A stretch of DNA of 64,000 nt from Nitrobium sp046350935 (lineage in GTDB: Bacteria > Nitrospirota > Thermodesulfovibrionia > Thermodesulfovibrionales > Dissulfurispiraceae), in assembly GCA_046350935.1 (NCBI GenBank), contig JAXLZK010000007.1, positions 1-64,000 of the forward strand, read 5' to 3'. This document shows, piece after piece, positions 24,261 to 33,682 of the stretch. A model generated the notes under the pieces. It ran no database searches, was not told the DNA's origin, and saw only the letters and a program-made list of their open reading frames with translations. Each line of letters opens with the position of its first letter. Position 1 is the stretch's first letter. The translations under genes were made by a program, and so were the position numbers.

Positions 24261-25879
24261 ATGCTCAACCCCTTCACTTCCCCTTTGGAATGCATGATGT
24301 CAAAGACAGTCTTTGTCCCGATGAGCGCGGTGAAGAGATTGATGGCGACACCGAGGCTCAGGGTAACGGCAAAACCCTTGATGGGGCCGGTGCCGAACTG
24401 AAACAGGACCGCGGCCGTGATCAGGGTCGTCACATGGGAATCGAAGATGGTCCAGAAGGCCTTCTTGTACCCACCCTCCACCGCGGCGCGCGGGCCTTTG
24501 CCGCTCCGCAATTCCTCCCGCATCCTCTCGAACATGAGGACATTGGAATCCACCGCCATCCCGATGGCGAGGATGATGCCGGCGATGCCCGGCATGGTCA
24601 GGGTGGCGTTCAGCGACGCCATCGCCCCCATCAGGAGCACGATATTCAGGACAAGGGCAAAGTCTGCAATGACCCCGGAGAGCCGGTAGTAGAAGATCAT
24701 GAAAGCAGCCACCAGGAGGGTCCCGACCAGTCCGGCAAGGGTGCCCGCCTCGATGGAGTCCCTGCCGAGGGAGGGGCCGACGGTGACATTCTGAAGGGTC
24801 TTCACGGGCGCCGGGAGGGCTCCCGCCCTCAGGACGATGGCGAGGTCCTTCGCCTCTTCCATGCTGAAGCTCCCTGTTATCTGGGCATTTCCGCCGCTTA
24901 TCCTCTCCTGGATGACCGGGGCTGAATAGACATTCCCGTCAAGGATGATCGCGAGCCTTTTCTTCACGTTCTGCGCGGTGATCTCCTCGAAAATCTTCGC
25001 GCCCGCGCCGTTGAACGTGATGGAAACGTACGGCTCGTTGAACCTCTGGTCGATGTTCACCTTCGCCTCGGTCAGGAGGTCCCCGGTGAGCAACACCTGC
25101 TTTTTAAGGAGAATGGGCCTTTTGGTCACCACGCCCGTCTCCTTGTTTACCACCCGCGTAAACAGGATCTCGTCCGTCTCGGGGACCCTGCCCTTGAACT
25201 TCTCGATCAGGGCCGCCTCCTCGCCGGGGAGGACGGAGGTCGAGAGCTCGGAGGCGAGCGGGGACTCGTCGTCGACGAGCTTGAACTCGAGTTGCGCCGT
25301 CTTCCCGATGATCTCGACCGCCCTCTTGGGATCCTTCACGCCGGGCAGCTGCACGACGATTTCATTCTCCGCCTGGCGGTGGATGATGGGCTCCGCGACG
25401 CCGAACTGGTCGATCCTGTTCCTGATGATCTCGAGCACCTGGTCGGTCGCGCGGTCCTTGATGCTCTGCATCTCCCTGGCGGACATCTTGTAGCGCAGGA
25501 CGCTTCCGCTCTCCGCAAGGTTCAGCGCGGAGAAGGTGTCCTCCACCGCCTTCCGCACCTCCATGGAGGCAGGCGTCACCACGACGAATGCCCCCTCCCG
25601 CTTTGCGGAGGCCTGCAGCTTTTTCCTCTCGAAGACCCCGTTCAGGGTGGCGGCTGTCCTCTCCATGGCGATCTCCACCGCCTTGTCTCCCTCCACCTCG
25701 AAGACGAGATGCAGGCCGCCCTGGAGATCAAGCCCCAGGACGATGCCCTTGTCGGGCATGTTCTTCTTCCACCAGTCGGGCATGTTCTTGAAAAACGGCG
25801 TATTGGGGAGAAAAAAGACCGCCGCGACAAGCAGAGTTGCTGTAATGATGGCTACCCGCCATAAAACACCCTTTTTCAT
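24257..25879 (-). CDS. secD: Protein translocase subunit SecD
   Basis: A 540-residue partner of SecF. LGLDLQGGLHLVFEVE follows the first helix, the large periplasmic P1 head spans about residues 60-350, and IGMAVDSNVLMFERMREELRSG is the signature in helices 4-5. GTGPIKGFAVTLSLGV precedes the last helix. Length is within the short SecD class. It lies about 240 bases after yajC, with palindromic repeats between, and overlaps secF by 4 bases. Confidence 0.96.
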   Translation of the reverse strand: MKKGVLWRVAIITATLLVAAVFFLPNTPFFKNMPDWWKKNMPDKGIVLGLDLQGGLHLVFEVEGDKAVEIAMERTAATLNGVFERKKLQASAKREGAFVVVTPASMEVRKAVEDTFSALNLAESGSVLRYKMSAREMQSIKDRATDQVLEIIRNRIDQFGVAEPIIHRQAENEIVVQLPGVKDPKRAVEIIGKTAQLEFKLVDDESPLASELSTSVLPGEEAALIEKFKGRVPETDEILFTRVVNKETGVVTKRPILLKKQVLLTGDLLTEAKVNIDQRFNEPYVSITFNGAGAKIFEEITAQNVKKRLAIILDGNVYSAPVIQERISGGNAQITGSFSMEEAKDLAIVLRAGALPAPVKTLQNVTVGPSLGRDSIEAGTLAGLVGTLLVAAFMIFYYRLSGVIADFALVLNIVLLMGAMASLNATLTMPGIAGIILAIGMAVDSNVLMFERMREELRSGKGPRAAVEGGYKKAFWTIFDSHVTTLITAAVLFQFGTGPIKGFAVTLSLGVAINLFTALIGTKTVFDIMHSKGEVKGLSI

Positions 25880-26044
25880 CTATGGTACATCCTCCGTTCC
25901 CGAATCCTACTCTTCCAAAGCCGACATCCCGGGTACGGCATACGGCGTCCCCTACGCTGGTTCGGAGAATTAGGATTGTATGTATTCAGAATTCGCCTTG
26001 CCTGAGAAGCTGTTTTAAAACCCTCTCTTTCACCCTCACCCTTT

Positions 26045-26115
26045 CCCTCTCCCCTCAAGGGAGAGGGCAGCCGAAGGCATTCACTCTTTTCCTCTCCCCT
26101 CCGGGGGAGAGGGGG
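26045..26115. repeat. Two copies of a CCCTCTCCC palindromic repeat
   Basis: Near-perfect hairpins at 26045-26067 (CCCTCTCCCC, then GGGAGAGGG) and 26091-26115 (CCTCTCCCCT, then GGGGGAGAGGGGG), 23 bases apart. The second ends 2 bases from the yajC stop. They sit in the yajC-secD intergenic region, which holds no other recognisable feature. The remaining 165 bases up to secD look like degenerate filler. Confidence 0.8.
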
Positions 26116-26117
26116 TT

Positions 26118-26471
26118 CTAGTCTTCGTCGGACCCTGCCCGTATCGATGCGATATACCCCTTCCCGAACTTTACCTTTACGTTCTCCGCTATTTTCAGTA
26201 TGACAGTGTTCGACCCTACGCTTTCCACCACCCCGTAGACACCGCCGGTCGTGACCACCTTGTCGCCCTTTTTGACATTGTCGAGCATCTGGCGGTGCTC
26301 TTTCGCTTTCTTCTGCTGGGGCCTGATAAGGAGGAAATAGAAAACAACGAAGATGAGCACCAGGGGAAGGAGACTCGTAAGCATTCCCTGTGCGCCTCCC
26401 GACTGCGCTCCCCCCTGCGGGGCAGGTCCCATAGCGTAGACGTCGGTAATCAAACCAAGTAGATTCAACAT
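26118..26471 (-). CDS. yajC: Preprotein translocase accessory subunit YajC
   Basis: A 117-residue small membrane protein that associates with SecDF. After a Gly/Gln-rich N terminus there is one transmembrane helix (about residues 31-48), then RPQQKKAKEHRQMLDNVKKGDKVVTTGGVYG, the YajC hallmark, and a short soluble domain. The ATG at 26471 is preceded by AGGAGGTGTGCC, so longer upstream frames are rejected. Gene order yajC-secD-secF is classical. Confidence 0.95.
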   Translation of the reverse strand: MLNLLGLITDVYAMGPAPQGGAQSGGAQGMLTSLLPLVLIFVVFYFLLIRPQQKKAKEHRQMLDNVKKGDKVVTTGGVYGVVESVGSNTVILKIAENVKVKFGKGYIASIRAGSDED

Positions 26472-26567
26472 GGCACACCTCCTGAATTTTTTATAAAATG
26501 ACTGCTTTTTTCGTGCCGGGGAAGAAGTAAAGAGCAACTCCTATACTAACAATCTTAGGCAAAAATC

Positions 26568-27431
26568 TCAAGGTTTGCACGCCCTTTCATCGCTCCCGGC
26601 AGCAGCGGGACACGGGGAGAGCTCCCGCCGGTACCGGTCGAAGAGGGCGAGGCCCTTCCGGTGCTCTCCGTCCAGCTCATAGTCGAGCCTCTTCCAGTAG
26701 GCCAGGATCTCCTCCCGAGACAGAAACCCCCACAGTGGAGAGTGCCGTGCAATGTCGGGCAGACGCTCCAATGCTCTTTTCTTCGCCGTATCAAGGTCTT
26801 TAACAAAGCGGGCAAACAGCTCCCCCTTTTCCCCGGCGTCTCCCTCCCCCCGGACCTGCCTCCGTACGATCCATAAGGCGAAGACGAAGGGCAGCCCCGT
26901 CCTCTCGTACCATATTTCCCCCAGGTCGTACTGCAGAAGGCCGCCCGGCCCCCCTCCTCTCCTCCTGTTTTCCGCGCTGTACCGCAGCGCCTCGTCGCCG
27001 ATCAGCAGAAAAGCGTCCTCTCCCGAGCGGGCAGGGAGAGCAGCGAGGCGGAGCGGGCAGCGTATCCCGTGGAACTTCGTCAGGATAATCTCGAGCAGGA
27101 CAACGGACGTTTCGGACTGGGAGGTGACGGCGATCCCGGAGCCGTCCAGTTCCCCAAGGGGCTTCCGGGAAAAGAGAAAGATGCTCCCCACCGCCCCCTT
27201 CGAGCTCACCGAGTGGTTATCGATAAAGAAGTAGCGATCGGGGTTCCTCAGATATTCGACCGAGGAAGAGGGGCTCAGATCCACCTCTCCAGTCCGGAGC
27301 ATCCGGTTCAGTACGGACGGGACCCCCTCCACGAATTCATAGGAGGGGCTGTCGAGCTCCCTTTCCAGCACGTAAAAGAGAGGAAAGAGGTTCGCATACG
27401 GTATTCTCCCTATTCTGAGCTTTGTATCCAT
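26568..27431 (-). CDS. mqnA: Chorismate dehydratase MqnA
   Basis: A 287-residue periplasmic-binding-protein-like enzyme that turns chorismate into 3-[(1-carboxyvinyl)oxy]benzoate, the first step of the futalosine menaquinone pathway. IGRIPYANLFPLFYVL is the MqnA N terminus, followed by VDLSPSSSVEYLRNP, SVSSKGAVGSIFLFS and TSQSETSVVLLEIIL. A short insertion ENRRRGGGPGG near residue 155 is unusual. Other mqn genes are not in the window. This is the main evidence that the organism uses menaquinone. Confidence 0.92.
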   Translation of the reverse strand: MDTKLRIGRIPYANLFPLFYVLERELDSPSYEFVEGVPSVLNRMLRTGEVDLSPSSSVEYLRNPDRYFFIDNHSVSSKGAVGSIFLFSRKPLGELDGSGIAVTSQSETSVVLLEIILTKFHGIRCPLRLAALPARSGEDAFLLIGDEALRYSAENRRRGGGPGGLLQYDLGEIWYERTGLPFVFALWIVRRQVRGEGDAGEKGELFARFVKDLDTAKKRALERLPDIARHSPLWGFLSREEILAYWKRLDYELDGEHRKGLALFDRYRRELSPCPAAAGSDERACKP

Positions 27432-27504
27432 CGTCCTTCAGCTATTATATACGCACAGGCTGGGGAATGGGTGAGGGCGGAATCGCCGGCTGTGCAGGAG
27501 AGGG

Positions 27505-27936
27505 TCAGATATCGAGGACCACCGTGGCTTTCCATCCGTTGTCCGTCCGCTCAACGCTGAAGCGGTGGAGCGTCACCGCCTTCACATCCACATTGAGCCG
27601 GTGCCTTTCCGGGTCGAGCCGTTCACCGGACGCCGTCGCGCGCAGGAAGATCTTCCCGTTCCCCGTCCGGAGGGAGATCTGCCGGATGCGCAGAAGGAGG
27701 CGGCGGGCATCCTTATAGTACACGAGTTCGTTGAGGAGAGCGAAAAGCAGCAGGTCGAGCTCCGTGTGCTCAAGCTCCAACGATACCTCCTCACTCATCC
27801 TGATGCTCTCCAGGTGCTCCACCATGACATTCATCATCGCGTCCGCAGAGGCGGTGAAGAGCTCCTCGGGGTCGCGCCCCCACGCCTCGAAAGCCACGTC
27901 TGCCGTGGCAATGTCTTCCAGGTAACGGTAGGGCAC
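27505..27936 (-). CDS. Archease
   Basis: A 143-residue archease, the protein cofactor that speeds guanylylation and turnover of the RNA ligase RtcB. DIATADVAFEAWGRDPEELFTASADAMMNVM is the family N terminus. LLFALLNELVYYKDARRLL and KAVTLHRFSVERTDNGWKATVVLDI are the central and C-terminal signatures, with the conserved Asp at the end. A GTG start follows the rtcB stop by 3 bases, so the pair is one operon, which confirms both assignments. Confidence 0.95.
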   Translation of the reverse strand: MPYRYLEDIATADVAFEAWGRDPEELFTASADAMMNVMVEHLESIRMSEEVSLELEHTELDLLLFALLNELVYYKDARRLLLRIRQISLRTGNGKIFLRATASGERLDPERHRLNVDVKAVTLHRFSVERTDNGWKATVVLDI

Positions 27937-27939
27937 CTT

Positions 27940-29397
27940 CTATCCTTTGATATTCCCGATGGGTACGAGGCGCACCACCCGCTTGCTCAACCCGGCCAGC
28001 TCGGTGGCTTCCACGACTTCATCGATTTTCTTGTATGCCACTCCGGCCTCCTCCGCCAGCCCCCCCCAGGAGGCCGTGCGGACATAGATCCCCCTTTCTT
28101 CCATTTCCCGCTGCAGCTTCTGCCCCTTTACCATCTTCTTCGCCTGGTGCCGGCTCATCGTCCTGCCGCTGCCGTGGGCCGTTGTGGAGAAGGTCTCTGC
28201 AGAACCCGGCAGTCCCGCGAGGAGATAGGACCCTGTTTCCATGCTCCCGCCGATGATCACCGGCTGCCCGGTGTCCCGGTACCGCACGGGCAGCCCTTCC
28301 CGGCCCGGTCCGAGCGCCCGCGTCGCGCCCTTCCGATGGACCAGCACCTCCCTTTTGCGGGAATCGACCACATGCGTCTCCAGCTTGGCAGTATTGTGAG
28401 CGACGTCGTACACCATATGCATGCCGAGGTCGCGGGGGTCCTTCCCGAATACGGAGGAAAAGACCTCGCGGAGGCGGTGCAGGATGACCTGCCTGTTGGC
28501 GAATGCCATATTGATGGCGCAGGTCATGGCCGCAAAATAATCCCTCCCCTCGGGGGAGCGGAACGGGGCGCACGAAAGCTCCCTGTCGTTGACATGGATC
28601 CCGTACTTCTTCTCCATTACGCTGAGGAACAGCTGCAGGTAATCCGTGGCGACCTGGTGCCCAAACCCGCGGCTCCCGCAATGGAACATGATCACCACCT
28701 GATCCGGCACGATGAATCCGAACGCGCGGGCGATCTCCGGCTCAAAGATGTTCTCCGGCTTTGCCACCTGTATTTCGCAGTAGTGATTCCCGCTGCCGAG
28801 GGTACCCACCTGGTTGAAGCCCCGCTCCACCGCCTTCACGCTGACCTTCGCGGGATCGGCGCCGGGGAAACAGCCCCCCTCTTCGGTCAGTTCGAGGTCC
28901 TCGGGCCACGCATAGCCGTTGCGCAGGCACCACCGGGAACCCTGGACAAGGATGTTCTCGAATTCGGCGCGGGAAAGTTCGACAAAGCCGGTGCTGCCCA
29001 CGCCCGAAGGCACCTGGTAGAAGAGGGCGTCGACAAGCGCGCGCAGGTGAGGCTTCACCTCGTCGTAGGTCAGGTTGGTAAGGACAAGCCTCATGCCGCA
29101 ATTGATATCGAAACCGATACCCCCCGGTGAAATGACGCCGGTCTCGGGGTCCATGGCAGCCGCCCCGCCGATGGGGAACCCGTATCCCCAATGGCCGTCG
29201 GGCATACAGTAAGCATACTTTATGATCCCCGGCAGGCACGCCACATTGGACACCTGATCGAACACGCCCTCGTCCATCTCCCGGAGGAGCTTTGCGGTGG
29301 CGTAGATCCGCGCCGGCACCAGCATCCCGGTTTTATAGGAGGGGGGCAGCTCCCAAACCGTATCCGACACCCTGATCAAAGCCCCGGGCACTCCCAT
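27940..29397 (-). CDS. rtcB: RNA-splicing ligase RtcB
   Basis: A 485-residue GTP- and Mn-dependent RNA ligase that joins 2',3'-cyclic phosphate (or 3'-phosphate) ends to 5'-OH ends. GGIGFDINCGMRL supplies the metal-binding Asp and Cys, GSGNHYCEIQ and HCGSRGFGHQ supply metal His residues, and AHGSGRTMSRHQAKK carries the guanylylated His. The ATG at 29397 sits behind GGGAGGTGGTC; the GTG two codons earlier has no spaced ribosome site. No rtcA or rtcR regulator is adjacent. Archease follows directly. Confidence 0.96.
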   Translation of the reverse strand: MGVPGALIRVSDTVWELPPSYKTGMLVPARIYATAKLLREMDEGVFDQVSNVACLPGIIKYAYCMPDGHWGYGFPIGGAAAMDPETGVISPGGIGFDINCGMRLVLTNLTYDEVKPHLRALVDALFYQVPSGVGSTGFVELSRAEFENILVQGSRWCLRNGYAWPEDLELTEEGGCFPGADPAKVSVKAVERGFNQVGTLGSGNHYCEIQVAKPENIFEPEIARAFGFIVPDQVVIMFHCGSRGFGHQVATDYLQLFLSVMEKKYGIHVNDRELSCAPFRSPEGRDYFAAMTCAINMAFANRQVILHRLREVFSSVFGKDPRDLGMHMVYDVAHNTAKLETHVVDSRKREVLVHRKGATRALGPGREGLPVRYRDTGQPVIIGGSMETGSYLLAGLPGSAETFSTTAHGSGRTMSRHQAKKMVKGQKLQREMEERGIYVRTASWGGLAEEAGVAYKKIDEVVEATELAGLSKRVVRLVPIGNIKG

Positions 29398-29473
29398 GAC
29401 CACCTCCCGCCTTCCTGCCTCTTCTTTTTGTTTTTCTAAATTGTATCACAAAAGAAAGCATGTAGCTGACGGC

Positions 29474-29502
29474 TTGACGGTTAGGCGATTATCTGGTATA
29501 CC
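29474..29502 (+). promoter_or_regulatory. Sigma-70-type promoter for gap
   Basis: TTGACG at 29474-29479 and TATACC at 29497-29502 with a 17-base spacer, 69 bases ahead of the gap start codon. It lies in the divergent rtcB-gap intergenic region. Confidence 0.6.
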
Positions 29503-29571
29503 CGTCTTAAAGAGAGGTGTCCGGTGCGGGATGGCGCACTCCCGTACCGGTCCGACCTCAGGAGGTGTCTG

Positions 29572-30563
29572 TTGGCAAAGGTGGCGATCAATGGATTCGG
29601 AAGAATAGGAAGGGCGGCATTCAAGATCGTTCTGGATACGCCCGAACTGGACATGGTAGCGGTCAACGACCTTATCCCTCTCGATAATCTCGCCTACCTG
29701 CTCCGGTACGACAGCGTCTACGGGCGGTACGAGAGGGAAGTCGCCCGTGAAGGGGATGCCCTCGTCGTCGGGGGCACGAGATACCGGACAACAAGTGAAA
29801 AGGACCCTGCGCGCCTCCCCTGGGGGGAGCTCGGGATCGATATCGTATTCGAATGCACCGGCAGGTTCACCGACAAAGAGGGCCTTCAGAAACACCTGCA
29901 GGCAGGGGCGAAGAGAGTCATCCTCTCCGCGCCCTCGAAAGACGAGGACATCGGCACCGTCGTCTACGGGGTAAATCGCGCAGGAAAGGACTGGAACCTG
30001 ATCTCCTGCGCAAGCTGCACTACCAACTGCATCACCCCGGTAGTAGAAATCATGGGGAGGAGGATCGGGATCCGGAAAGCCGTCATGACCACCGTTCATG
30101 CCTACACCGCGTCACAGGCGCTGGTGGACGGACCGAGCAAAAAATTCAGGCGGGGAAGAGCGGCCGCCGTTAACCTCGTGCCCACCTCCACAGGGGCTGC
30201 AAAGGCGACTATAAAGGCGCTTCCGCAGTATAAAGGCAAATTCGACGGGATCGCCGTACGGGCCCCGGTGCCGGCAGGGTCTGTTGCCGATATCACTTTC
30301 GTTACCGAAAGGACGACTTCCGTTGAAGAACTCAATGCGCTGTTCAGGGAGGAAGCGCAGAGCGAACGCTACCGGGGAATCCTTGGCGTCACGGAGGAGT
30401 CTCTTGTCTCCTCGGACATCGTAAAGGACCCGCACGCTTCCCTCATAGACCTCGAAATGACGCAGGTGGTCGACGGGGACCTGGTAAAAGTGATGGCCTG
30501 GTACGATAACGAATGGGGCTACTCAACCCAGATGGTACGGGAAGCGGTCAGCATCGCCAAAGC
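29572..30563 (+). CDS. gap: Glyceraldehyde-3-phosphate dehydrogenase, type I (3' end in gap)
   Basis: About 330 visible residues of a phosphorylating GAPDH. VAINGFGRIGRAAFK is the NAD-binding N terminus, SCASCTTNCITPV carries the catalytic Cys, TVHAYTASQALVDGP and RAAAVNLVPTSTGAAKA bind phosphate, and WYDNEWGYSTQMV is the C-terminal signature. The TTG at 29572 is chosen because AGGAGGTGTCTG precedes it and the protein then starts AKVAINGFGRIG. The last few residues are lost in the N run. Downstream glycolytic genes gpmA and pgi suggest one glycolysis cluster; a missing gene in the gap cannot be excluded. Confidence 0.95.
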
Positions 30564-30663
30564 NNNNNNNNNNNNNNNNNNNNNNNNNNNNNNNNNNNNN
30601 NNNNNNNNNNNNNNNNNNNNNNNNNNNNNNNNNNNNNNNNNNNNNNNNNNNNNNNNNNNNNNN
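30564..30663. other. Assembly gap (100 N)
   Basis: Exactly 100 N. It cuts off the last residues and stop of gap and whatever lies before gpmA. True length is unknown. Confidence 0.98.
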
Positions 30664-30717
30664 GAAAGCCCCCGGAAAAGGCCCGTTTCCGCACCGTACG
30701 GGAGAAGGATGCGAAAG

Positions 30718-31419
30718 ATGAAGAAGCTCGTTTTGCTCAGACATGGAGAGAGCATTTGGAACAGCCTGAACCTTTTTACCGGCTGGACCGACGTGGACCT
30801 GTCCGAAAAAGGCATCGGGGAGGCGCACGGGGCCGGAAGGCTCCTCAAAGAAAAGGGGTATACGTTCGACCTTGCCTTCACCTCCGTCCTGAAACGCGCC
30901 ATCAGGACCCTCTGGATCGTCCTGGACGAGACGGACCGTATGTGGATCCCCCACCATCCCGACTGGCGGCTGAACGAACGGCATTACGGAGCACTGCAGG
31001 GGCTCAACAAGGAGGAGATGGCCGAAAAGTTCGGAAAAGAGCAGGTGCGGGCCTGGCGCAGGAGCTATGCGGTGCGCCCCCCTGCGCTGGAGGAAGACAA
31101 CCCGCGGGCCCCGGAGAATGATCCCCGCTACCGGGAGGTGCCCCGTGAGCAGCTGCCCCGCACGGAATCCCTTCTGGATACGGTGGAGCGCTTTCTCCCC
31201 TGCTGGCACGAGCGCATCGCCCCCGCGGTCCGCTCCGGCAAAAAGGTGATCGTTGCAGCGCACAACAACAGCCTCCGGGCGGCGATCAAGTATCTCGACG
31301 GGATCTCCGACGATGCGATCGTCGGGCTGAGCCTCCCCACCGGGATTCCGCTCGTGTACGAGCTCGACGACGACCTGAGACCGGTGCGGCATTATTATCT
31401 CGACGGCAGAGAGGAGTAG
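30718..31419 (+). CDS. gpmA: 2,3-bisphosphoglycerate-dependent phosphoglycerate mutase
   Basis: A 233-residue dPGM interconverting 3- and 2-phosphoglycerate. LVLLRHGESIWNSLNLFTGWTDVDLSEKG holds the phosphorylated His, TSVLKRAIRTLW and LNERHYGALQGLNK are conserved, and VIVAAHNNSLRAAIKYL carries the second catalytic His. AHNNSLR in place of the more common AHGNSLR is a small deviation. The ATG at 30718 is best spaced from GGAGAAGG; an ATG three codons earlier is possible. pgi follows after about 70 bases. Confidence 0.93.
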   Translation: MKKLVLLRHGESIWNSLNLFTGWTDVDLSEKGIGEAHGAGRLLKEKGYTFDLAFTSVLKRAIRTLWIVLDETDRMWIPHHPDWRLNERHYGALQGLNKEEMAEKFGKEQVRAWRRSYAVRPPALEEDNPRAPENDPRYREVPREQLPRTESLLDTVERFLPCWHERIAPAVRSGKKVIVAAHNNSLRAAIKYLDGISDDAIVGLSLPTGIPLVYELDDDLRPVRHYYLDGREE

Positions 31420-31488
31420 AAGCGCCCTTCGTACGGCCCCTCATACGAAAGGGACCGCCATCACCCCGCAGCACAAGGAGGAGACAGG

Positions 31489-33011
31489 ATGCTCGCTCGA
31501 ATCGACCCCACGACCACGAAGGCATGGAAGAAGCTGGAAGAGCACTACGGGAGCATGAGCCGGACGCATATGGCGGCCCTCTTCAGGGAGGACCCGGAAA
31601 GATTCTCCCGCTTCTCCCTCAGGCTCGGGGAGATGGTGGTCGACTATTCGAAAAATATCATCAGTGAAGAGACCCTCCGCCTGCTTTTCGAGCTCGCCGA
31701 AGAGTGCAGGGTGAAGGATGCCGTCGAGAAGATGTTCACCGGCGATCTCGTCAACGAGACCGAGCACCGGGCCGTCCTCCATGTGGCATTGAGGAACCGC
31801 TCCGGCGCCCCCCTCTATGTAAACGGCAGCGACGTCATGCCCGGGGTGGAGGCGGTGCTGGCGCAGATGGAGCAGTTCTCCCGCCGCCTCCTTTCGGGGG
31901 AATGGAAAGGCTATACGGGAAAGGCGATCACCGATATCGTCAACATCGGGATCGGGGGCTCGGACCTGGGTCCCTTCATGGCGACCGAGGCGCTGAAACC
32001 CTACTGGAAGCCGGGCATGAGGGCGCATTTCGTCTCCAACGTGGACGCGACGCACCTCGTCGAAGTATTGAAGAACGTATCGCCTGAAACCACCCTCTTC
32101 ATGATCGCCTCGAAGACCTTCACCACCCAGGAAACAATGATGAACGCGCATACCGCCCGCTCCTGGTTCCTCGACGCCGCAGGGGACGAGGGCTTTGTCA
32201 GGCGGCATTTCGTAGCGATATCCACCAACAGGCGGGAGGTGGAAAAGTTCGGCATCGACCCGGAAAACATGTTCCGGTTCTGGGACTGGGTGGGGGGCCG
32301 GTATTCCCTCTGGTCCGCCATAGGCCTTTCCATCGCCTGCACCATCGGCTTCGAGCACTTCACCGGGCTCCTCGACGGGGCGTTCGAGATGGATGCCCAT
32401 TTCCGGGGGAGCCCCTTCGAGAGGAATATCCCCGTCATCCTTGCGCTGATCGGGATCTGGTACAACAACTTCTTCGGGGCCGCAACCGAAGCGATCCTTC
32501 CCTACGACCAGTACCTGCACCGGTTTCCCGCCTATTTTCAGCAGGGGAACATGGAAAGCAACGGGAAGTCCGTGGACAGGAGCGGGCATACCGTGAGCTA
32601 CCCGACCGGGCCGGTCATCTGGGGCGAGCCGGGGACGAACGGGCAGCACGCCTTTTATCAGCTCATCCACCAGGGGACACGGCTCGTTCCCTGTGATTTC
32701 ATCGCTCCCGCCGTAAGCCATAATCCCCTTGGAGAGCACCACCTGGCGCTCCTCTCCAATTTCTTCGCGCAGACGGAGGCGCTGATGAAGGGGAAGACAG
32801 GGGAGGAAGCGTGCGAGGAGATGAGCAAGTCCGGCGTCGGCGAGGAGGAGAGGGAGAGGCTCGCCCCCTTCAAGACCTTCACCGGGAACAGGCCGACCAA
32901 CTCGATCCTCCTCCGGAAGCTCACCCCGCGGGCTCTCGGCACGCTCATCGCCCTGTATGAGCACAAAATCTTCGTGCAGGGGGTGATCTGGAACATCTTC
33001 AGCTTCGATCA
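31489..33011 (+). CDS. pgi: Glucose-6-phosphate isomerase (3' end in gap)
   Basis: About 507 visible residues of the roughly 550 expected. VNIGIGGSDLGPFMATEAL is the first phosphosugar motif, SKTFTTQETMMNA the second, VGGRYSLWSAIGLSIA the third, and YFQQGNMESNGKSVDRSG and GTNGQHAFYQLIHQG carry active-site residues. The frame runs into the N stretch after the sequence IWNIFSFD, so the C-terminal helix with the catalytic Lys region is missing from this assembly, not necessarily from the organism. AAGGAGGAGACAGG precedes the ATG. Confidence 0.95.
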
Positions 33012-33111
33012 NNNNNNNNNNNNNNNNNNNNNNNNNNNNNNNNNNNNNNNNNNNNNNNNNNNNNNNNNNNNNNNNNNNNNNNNNNNNNNNNNNNNNNNNN
33101 NNNNNNNNNNN
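33012..33111. other. Assembly gap (100 N)
   Basis: Exactly 100 N, truncating pgi at its 3' end. The right flank (33112-33138) is non-coding. Confidence 0.98.
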
Positions 33112-33138
33112 GGGGTAAGGGGATTGGCCGTACGGGGA

Positions 33139-33558
33139 TTAACCCTTCAGTGCTGCTTCCTCGAGTCCCATAAACTGGTCTATCTGCTCCTTCATAGCGG
33201 CGGCAAGGTCTGCAAGGGAGATGATCCCTACCAGCTTGCCGTTTTCCATGAGAGGAAGCCGCATCACCTTCGCCCGGTTCATGATCCTCATGGCGGAATC
33301 GATGTCCACGTCGGCGTCGGCGGTGATGATGTCCTGCGACATCACGTCGCAGACGCAGGTCAGCCTGGGGTCCTTGTTCGAGGCGACCACCTCGACCGCT
33401 ATATCTCTATCGGTGAGCATTCCTTTCAGTTTTGCACCGTCCTCGAGGACAAGAACGGACCCGACATTGTGCTCCTTCATCTTCGATGCAGCTTCCTGGA
33501 CAGAAGACTTGAACGGAATCGTTACCAGGTTCTTTTGCATGATCTGTCTTGCCAGCAT
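33139..33558 (-). CDS. CBS-domain pair protein
   Basis: A 139-residue stand-alone CBS pair. The first motif has VTIPFKSSVQEAASKMKEHNVGSVLVL and GMLTDRDIA; the second has IITADADVDIDSAMRIMNRAKVMRLPL and VGIISLADL. The C terminus is a short helix with KEQIDQFMGLEEAALKG. The ATG at 33558 has GGAGGGAAAGAG in front, favouring it over one eight codons upstream. The partner and ligand are unknown. It is divergent from the release-factor-like gene. Confidence 0.9.
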   Translation of the reverse strand: MLARQIMQKNLVTIPFKSSVQEAASKMKEHNVGSVLVLEDGAKLKGMLTDRDIAVEVVASNKDPRLTCVCDVMSQDIITADADVDIDSAMRIMNRAKVMRLPLMENGKLVGIISLADLAAAMKEQIDQFMGLEEAALKG

Positions 33559-33649
33559 ATCTCTCTTTCCCTCCTTTGCCAATCCCCTGCTTAAAGGCTA
33601 GCAAAAGAGGTACATACAGTCAAACACGGGGCTGCCCCTCCCCCCTTCA

Positions 33650-33658
33650 TGCTATAAT
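33650..33658 (+). promoter_or_regulatory. Extended -10 promoter for the release-factor-like gene
   Basis: TGCTATAAT contains a perfect TATAAT preceded by TGN, with no good -35 box upstream. It lies 24 bases ahead of the ATG at 33683, so the leader would be very short. Confidence 0.5.
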
Positions 33659-33682
33659 TTCATCCACAGGAGGGGAGTACCT

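Noticed and set aside
25876..26478. A 200-codon minus-strand frame over yajC and the repeats
   Set aside because: It runs through palindromic repeats and overlaps yajC in another frame.
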